Shown: positions 62,201 through 64,000 of the stretch, piece after piece
How positions within the stretch are numbered: the first letter of the stretch is position 1
Layout of the letters: the number at the start of each line of letters is the position of its first letter
Source of the DNA: Omphiscola glabra
Lineage: Eukaryota; Mollusca; Gastropoda; Lymnaeidae
NCBI GenBank assembly: GCA_964017045.1
Contig: OZ024807.1
Location: 6,994,481-7,058,480, forward strand
DNA: 64,000 nucleotides
Direction: 5' to 3'
The notes under the pieces: model-generated
Database searches by the model: none
What the model saw: the letters and a program-made list of their open reading frames with translations, nothing else
Told to the model about the DNA's origin: nothing
Made by a program: the position numbers and the translations under genes

Positions 62201-64000
62201 ATAGTTGTTGTGAAGGTTACTGAGATAGTTGTTGTGAAACTTACTGAGATAGTTGTTGTGAAGCTTACTGAGATAGTTGTTGTGAAGCTTACTGAGATAG
62301 TTGTTGTGAAGCTTACTGAGATAGTTGTTGTGAAACTTACTGAGATAGTTGTTGTGAAGCTTACTGAGATAGTTGTTGTGAAGCTTACTGAGATAGTTGT
62401 TGTGAAGCTTACTGAGATAGTTGTTGTGAAGCTTACTGAGATAGTTGTTGCGAAGCTTACTGAGATAGTTGTGAAGCTTACTGAGATAGTTGTGAAGCTT
62501 ACTGAGATAGTTGTGAAGCTTACTGAGATAGTTTTGAAGCTTACTGAGATAGTTGTGAAGCTTACTGAGATAGTTGTGAAGCTTACTGAGATAGTTGTTG
62601 TGAAGCTTACTGAGATAGTTGTTGTGAAGCTTACTGAGATAGTTGTTGTGAAGCTTACTGAGATAGTTGTTGTGAAGCTTACTGATAAAATTGTTGTGAA
62701 GCTTACTGAGATCGTTGTTGTGAAGCTTACTGATAAAATTGTTGTGAAGCTTACTGAGATAGTTGTTGTGAAACTTACTGAGATAGTTGTTGTGAAGCTT
62801 ACTGAGATCGTTGTTGTGAAGCTTACTGATAAAATTGTTGTGAAGCTTACTGAGATAGTTGTTGTGAAACTTACTGAGATAGTTGTTGTGAAACTTACTG
62901 AGATAGTTGTTGTGAAGCTTACTGAGATAGTTGTTGTGAAGCTTACTGAGATAGTTGTTGTGAAGCTTACTGAGATGGCTGTTGTAAAGCTCACTGAGAT
63001 ATTTCAGTTTCATTTTTATTCTGCTAATGTCAAATAAATATAATCACATTAAGTTTTATTTCTATTCATTTTAAAGGCCGCTATCAAAACTATTTGGAGC
63101 TGTAAACCTATTGTAATTCTCAATTCATGAATTTAATTGCAAATTAATTTAAAAGCTCAAATATATTGAATTAGTCTATTTCACAAGCAGGACAAATTGT
63201 GTTGTATCTTTTAATTGTGATGTATCTTTTAATTGTGTTGTATCTAACATGATTACTAGTTGCTGTTAATGGATATGAAACTTGGGTGGTCAATAAAACC
63301 CATGTTGATGATTTTAGCTACGTGGCCGTGAGAAAGCCGCTCCTAGGCAACCGTTTCGTCCCGCCACTACAAACGTCCCGACCGAAAGACTCCCTGGGCG
63401 GTGGGGAGTGGTAACGCAACACCAACCCCCGGAGTGGAAGCAAAGCCGTCCTGACCCACAGAGAGTTAACTGCGGACGCTTTAAACGCAGCGTCCTCGGT
63501 CGACCGGGCCTCCCTTAGGTCAAGGGGGAGGTTCCCGGCGCCCTCCCGCACGGGCTGGAGTCGGGTTAAGTCCTTCAGTGCTCTGGCTTGTGTGGGGGAG
63601 CGCCGGGGGGGGGGGGGCATTAAGAGCTCGCGCTCGACGGCCCACCGACTCCATCTCTTATGCAACATTTTCAATTGTGTTGTATCTTTTAATTGTGTTG
63701 TATCTTTTAATTCCGATGCATCTTTTGATATAAATTTAAAATTTTGTTTTCCTCCAACCCCCTGCCTCCCAGGTTTGTGCTTGGCCAAGACAGTGGACTG
63801 CGACGACCAGTAGCATTGGCCATCACACAAAGCAATAAACTTGTCGTGGTTCAGTCAGACGGAATGGTCAAAATCTTCAGCTATGAAACCACATCACCAA
63901 CACCGTCGCCAACTCCAAAGCCAAGGCCCACGCCAATGCCAAAGCCGTCCCCGAAAATTCCCCCGCAGAGAAACTCTCACAGCGACTCTCAAGGGGAGAG
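47225..64000 (+). CDS. TRIM-type E3 ubiquitin ligase: RING, two B-boxes, coiled coil, NHL propeller (3' end beyond window)
   Basis: Twelve coding exons join in phase: 47225-47241, 48262-48388, 49538-49680, 51590-51692, 52027-52197, 52491-52687, 56375-56468, 57261-57452, 57795-57961, 58388-58768, 59121-59309, 63773-64000+. They give at least 669 residues. RING: C17, C20, C32, H34, C37, C40, C59, C62. B-box 1: C101, C104, C117, C120, C125, C128 and following ligands. B-box 2: C166, H169, C177, C180, C185, C188, H193, C196. Coiled coil about 197-345. NHL-type beta-propeller about 350-642, clearest in GVCCDKIGNLFVADYSNSRV. Then a PTPSPTPKP-rich tail. No filamin domain lies between coil and propeller, unlike TRIM2/3/71; two B-boxes plus an NHL-like end resemble TRIM56. 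Expected role: RING-dependent ubiquitin transfer to a propeller-bound partner, in the cytoplasm. Orthology is not settled. Confidence 0.9.
48262..48388 (+). CDS. TRIM gene exon 2: RING finger, first six zinc ligands
   Basis: 127 nt, acceptor TTTTGACAG, donor AAG|GTAATT. Read in the phase left by exon 1 it gives LVNLLSSLCSCSLCQGTLQV then PRVLPCFHSFCTTCLEKYAA. C-x2-C, then C-x-H-x2-C-x2-C with the LPC.HSFC signature, is the N-terminal two thirds of a TRIM RING. The exon is short and easily missed: the window's longer open frames here are on the other strand. Confidence 0.9.
49538..49680 (+). CDS. TRIM gene exon 3: RING finger, last zinc pair
   Basis: 143 nt, phase 0 to 2, acceptor CGTGTCAG, donor TAG|GTCAGC. 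Encodes VSENGQRSFPCPKCSRQIIV then PPGVVKLTEGF. FPCPKC supplies the seventh and eighth RING ligands (C59, C62). The P.GV..L..(N/G)F stretch is the usual RING exit in TRIM proteins. Confidence 0.92.
49815..50541. repeat. 34-bp minisatellite, about 21 copies, in TRIM intron
   Basis: Unit GAGTTAGGTGTGAACAATGC then TAAATGTGAAGCAT. Near the right end two variants alternate (CTGAATGTGAAGC and ACTAAATGTGGAGC), giving a 68-bp dimer. Confidence 0.95.
51143..51485. mobile_element. hAT-type MITE in TRIM intron
   Basis: Ends CAGAGGTGGTCAAA and TTCGCCCACCCCTA are inverted. Flanks CTCTAGAG and TTCTAGAA match at six of eight positions. 343 bp, containing poly-G runs. Confidence 0.7.
51590..51692 (+). CDS. 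TRIM gene exon 4: B-box 1
   Basis: 103 nt, phase 2 to 0, acceptor AATTCCAG, donor AAA|GTGAGT. Encodes EDKSCDICKRRDVTLPATDW then CMDCFDAICEGCLK. C-x2-C ... W-C-x2-C-x4-C-x2-C is the type-1 B-box pattern. Confidence 0.92.
52027..52197 (+). CDS. TRIM gene exon 5: end of B-box 1 and start of B-box 2
   Basis: 171 nt, phase 0 to 0, acceptor TTCCAG, donor GAT|GTAAGC. Carries VHLCGKTTSGH (last B-box 1 ligands), a linker HMVLSLGELRKLSIENV, then CVQHGEDIKMYCLNCREPVC, the first part of B-box 2. Confidence 0.93.
52491..52687 (+). CDS. TRIM gene exon 6: end of B-box 2 and first coiled-coil segment
   Basis: 197 nt, phase 0 to 2, acceptor TTGCTCTAG, donor AAG|GTATTT. Begins CFAATHRKCENC, which completes B-box 2, then SEAVKSLDKDVAEVMVRLRN and EEMLEESLKKTEAEI, heptad-like and charged. 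The last B-box ligand appears to be Cys (C196) where many family members have His. Confidence 0.92.
53440..53515. repeat. 14-bp tandem repeat, six copies
   Basis: Unit GGGACAATTTTAAT. Confidence 0.9.
53806..55520. repeat. 31-bp minisatellite, about 55 copies, in TRIM intron
   Basis: Unit GACGGCAATGTGTCAAAGGC then ATCATTTGTAT. Variants at two spots (CAAAGG against GAATGG; ACGG, ACAG, ATGG, ATAG). The right end is nearly homogeneous for the ATAGC..GTGAATGG type. Confidence 0.96.
55572..55675. repeat. 13-bp tandem repeat, about eight copies
   Basis: Unit GTACTGACATGTT. Confidence 0.9.
55745..56090 (+). pseudogene. LINE reverse transcriptase C-terminal relic, copy B, with internal repeat
   Basis: Encodes YGVGAIPISQCMALQQINWF, matching the copy at 31.75 kb (VGVAPISRYIAQQQINWF). 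It is then interrupted by about eight copies of a GGTCAGAACACCT-like word (55928-56030), after which the element resumes (ACACCTGTCAAGAAACCTGC against the first copy's ACCTGTCATCCAACCTGC). Lies in the intron before TRIM exon 7. Confidence 0.7.
56375..56468 (+). CDS. TRIM gene exon 7: coiled coil
   Basis: 94 nt, phase 2 to 0, acceptor CATGACAG, donor AAG|GTAGAT. Encodes SLATELRKKIDAAESSLLEE then LHSAGRHLRDK, with Leu/Ile/Ala at heptad spacing. The intron before it (3687 bp) carries a 1.7-kb minisatellite and a LINE relic. Confidence 0.88.
57261..57452 (+). CDS. TRIM gene exon 8: coiled coil, C-terminal part
   Basis: 192 nt, phase 0 to 0, acceptor GGTTCAG, donor GAG|GTAAGC. Encodes VSDSKASPSSQEENMKVLTS .. 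AQERLDALLKYG .. VFHKIKDILAKVEG and an acidic linker (TDSDIDNE). Symmetric exon. Confidence 0.9.
57795..57961 (+). CDS. TRIM gene exon 9: start of NHL propeller
   Basis: 167 nt, phase 0 to 2. The acceptor must be CCTGTAG at 57793-57794: the AG five bases further (CCTAG) would force a stop in the required phase. Donor CAG|GTATTT. Encodes PRLKVHFDTDETVKVFGREF .. SSWGVTVTSREEIIVVDC, the first propeller strands (GV.V.....I.VVD). Confidence 0.88.
58388..58768 (+). CDS. TRIM gene exon 10: NHL propeller blades
   Basis: 381 nt, phase 2 to 2, acceptor TTCACTAG, donor TAG|GTAAAG. With exon 9 it forms VVDCRNRRVQKFSSAGDL, an NHL repeat (VaD..N.rvq.f...G), followed by less conserved blades ending PRYVAVSRDNFYVV. 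Confidence 0.92.
59121..59309 (+). CDS. TRIM gene exon 11: best-conserved NHL repeat, GC donor
   Basis: 189 nt, phase 2 to 2, acceptor CTGTCACAG. Encodes SDAANNSVVCVSQDGRLLCT .. KKAQGVCCDKIGNLFVADYS and NSRVHLLTPDGQFQ, a textbook NHL repeat. The only in-phase junction to the next exon uses a GC donor, AGAG|GCAAGT; the frame would otherwise run on to a stop at about 59350. Confidence 0.9.
59796..62995. repeat. 24-bp minisatellite, about 133 copies, open on both strands
   Basis: Unit GAGATAGTTGTTGTGAAGCT then TACT. Plus strand reads VVVKLTEI, minus strand FTTTISVS or KLHNNYLS. Variants: AAACTT or AAGGTT for AAGCTT, GTTGCG for GTTGTG, a 21-bp unit lacking one GTT (clustered at 62460-62590), and GATAAAATTG. 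All length variants seen are multiples of three, so frames of over 1070 codons stay open on both strands. It is intronic and has no initiator or termini of its own. Confidence 0.97.
63262..63668. mobile_element. GC-rich insert, probable transposon fragment
   Basis: Composition jumps from AT-rich to strongly GC-rich at about 63320 and back at about 63660. The flanking AT-rich word TTGTGTTGTATCTTTTAA occurs on both sides as a short tandem. The minus frame 63318-63830 is open but has no domain I recognise and runs through a poly-G tract. No clear inverted ends. Confidence 0.4.
63773..64000 (+). CDS. TRIM gene exon 12: last propeller blade and Pro-rich tail, cut by window end
   Basis: Acceptor GCCTCCCAG at 63764-63772; phase 2 entry gives FQ|RFVLGQDSGLRRPVALAITQ then NKLVVVQSDGMVKIFSY, closing the propeller. 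After it comes a low-complexity stretch (TTSPTPSPTPKPRPTPMPKP, then KIPPQRNSHSDS). The frame is still open at the right edge, so the C-terminus and 3' UTR are outside the window. Confidence 0.9.

Larger units (their letters stand above)
59310..63772 (+). other. GC-AG intron of the TRIM gene (4463 bp)
   Basis: Starts GCAAGT and ends CTCCCAG. It contains the 24-bp array and a GC-rich insert. Splicing here is required to join the two halves of the last propeller blade. Confidence 0.8.

Noticed and set aside
59776..63037. Open frames of over 1070 codons on both strands
   Set aside because: They are produced by a 24-bp tandem repeat inside a TRIM intron; overlapping open frames on both strands, no ATG-led unique sequence and no domain.
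63318..63830. 170-codon minus-strand frame
   Set aside because: Overlaps the real TRIM exon on the other strand and a poly-G tract; composition-driven in a GC-rich insert.

Overview
This is eukaryotic, animal DNA. Coding exons are short, end on GT-AG boundaries, keep reading phase across introns, and are scattered through AT-rich sequence crowded with tandem repeats, long G/C homopolymers and small DNA transposons. A mollusc, plausibly a freshwater pulmonate or other heterobranch snail, fits best: the TRIM-NHL gene is of a type expanded in molluscs, and there are SPIN-like hAT transposons of a family reported from a pond snail. The species is an inference; no mitochondrial or rRNA marker is present.

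Layout. (1) About 5.35-17.2 kb, plus strand: the 3' part of a gene for a single-pass membrane adhesion receptor. Nine exons can be joined in phase. They give a membrane-proximal FN3 domain, a 45-nt proline/serine-rich exon, a transmembrane exon, two tiny juxtamembrane exons and one 2.36-kb exon encoding a Tyr/Pro/Ser-rich cytoplasmic tail with WW- and SH3-binding motifs. The 5' end lies left of the window or among unrecognised exons. (2) About 17-47 kb: a long stretch with no gene I can support. It holds a 3.46-kb 35-bp minisatellite with higher-order periods (26.6-30.1 kb), a CRE-like repeat array (35.1-35.6 kb), another 35-bp array (40.05-40.57 kb), many smaller arrays, non-LTR retrotransposon relics (about 20.0, 24.1-25.0 and 31.5-32.0 kb), SPIN-like hAT MITEs, and other TIR elements. 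(3) About 47.15-64.0 kb (runs off the right edge), plus strand: a TRIM-type E3 ubiquitin ligase gene. Twelve exons join in phase to RING, B-box 1, B-box 2, coiled coil, NHL-type beta-propeller and a proline-rich tail, at least 669 residues. Its introns contain three large minisatellites, a hAT MITE and a LINE relic. The intron before the last visible exon has a GC donor and houses a 3.2-kb 24-bp array that is open on both strands.

The two genes share strand but show no sign of working together: one is a cell-surface receptor, the other an intracellular ubiquitin ligase. The most distinctive features are the tandem-repeat load (roughly 12 kb of 64 kb by summing array spans), the higher-order structure inside two arrays, and a set of hAT insertions whose 8-bp target duplications nearly all have TA at the centre.
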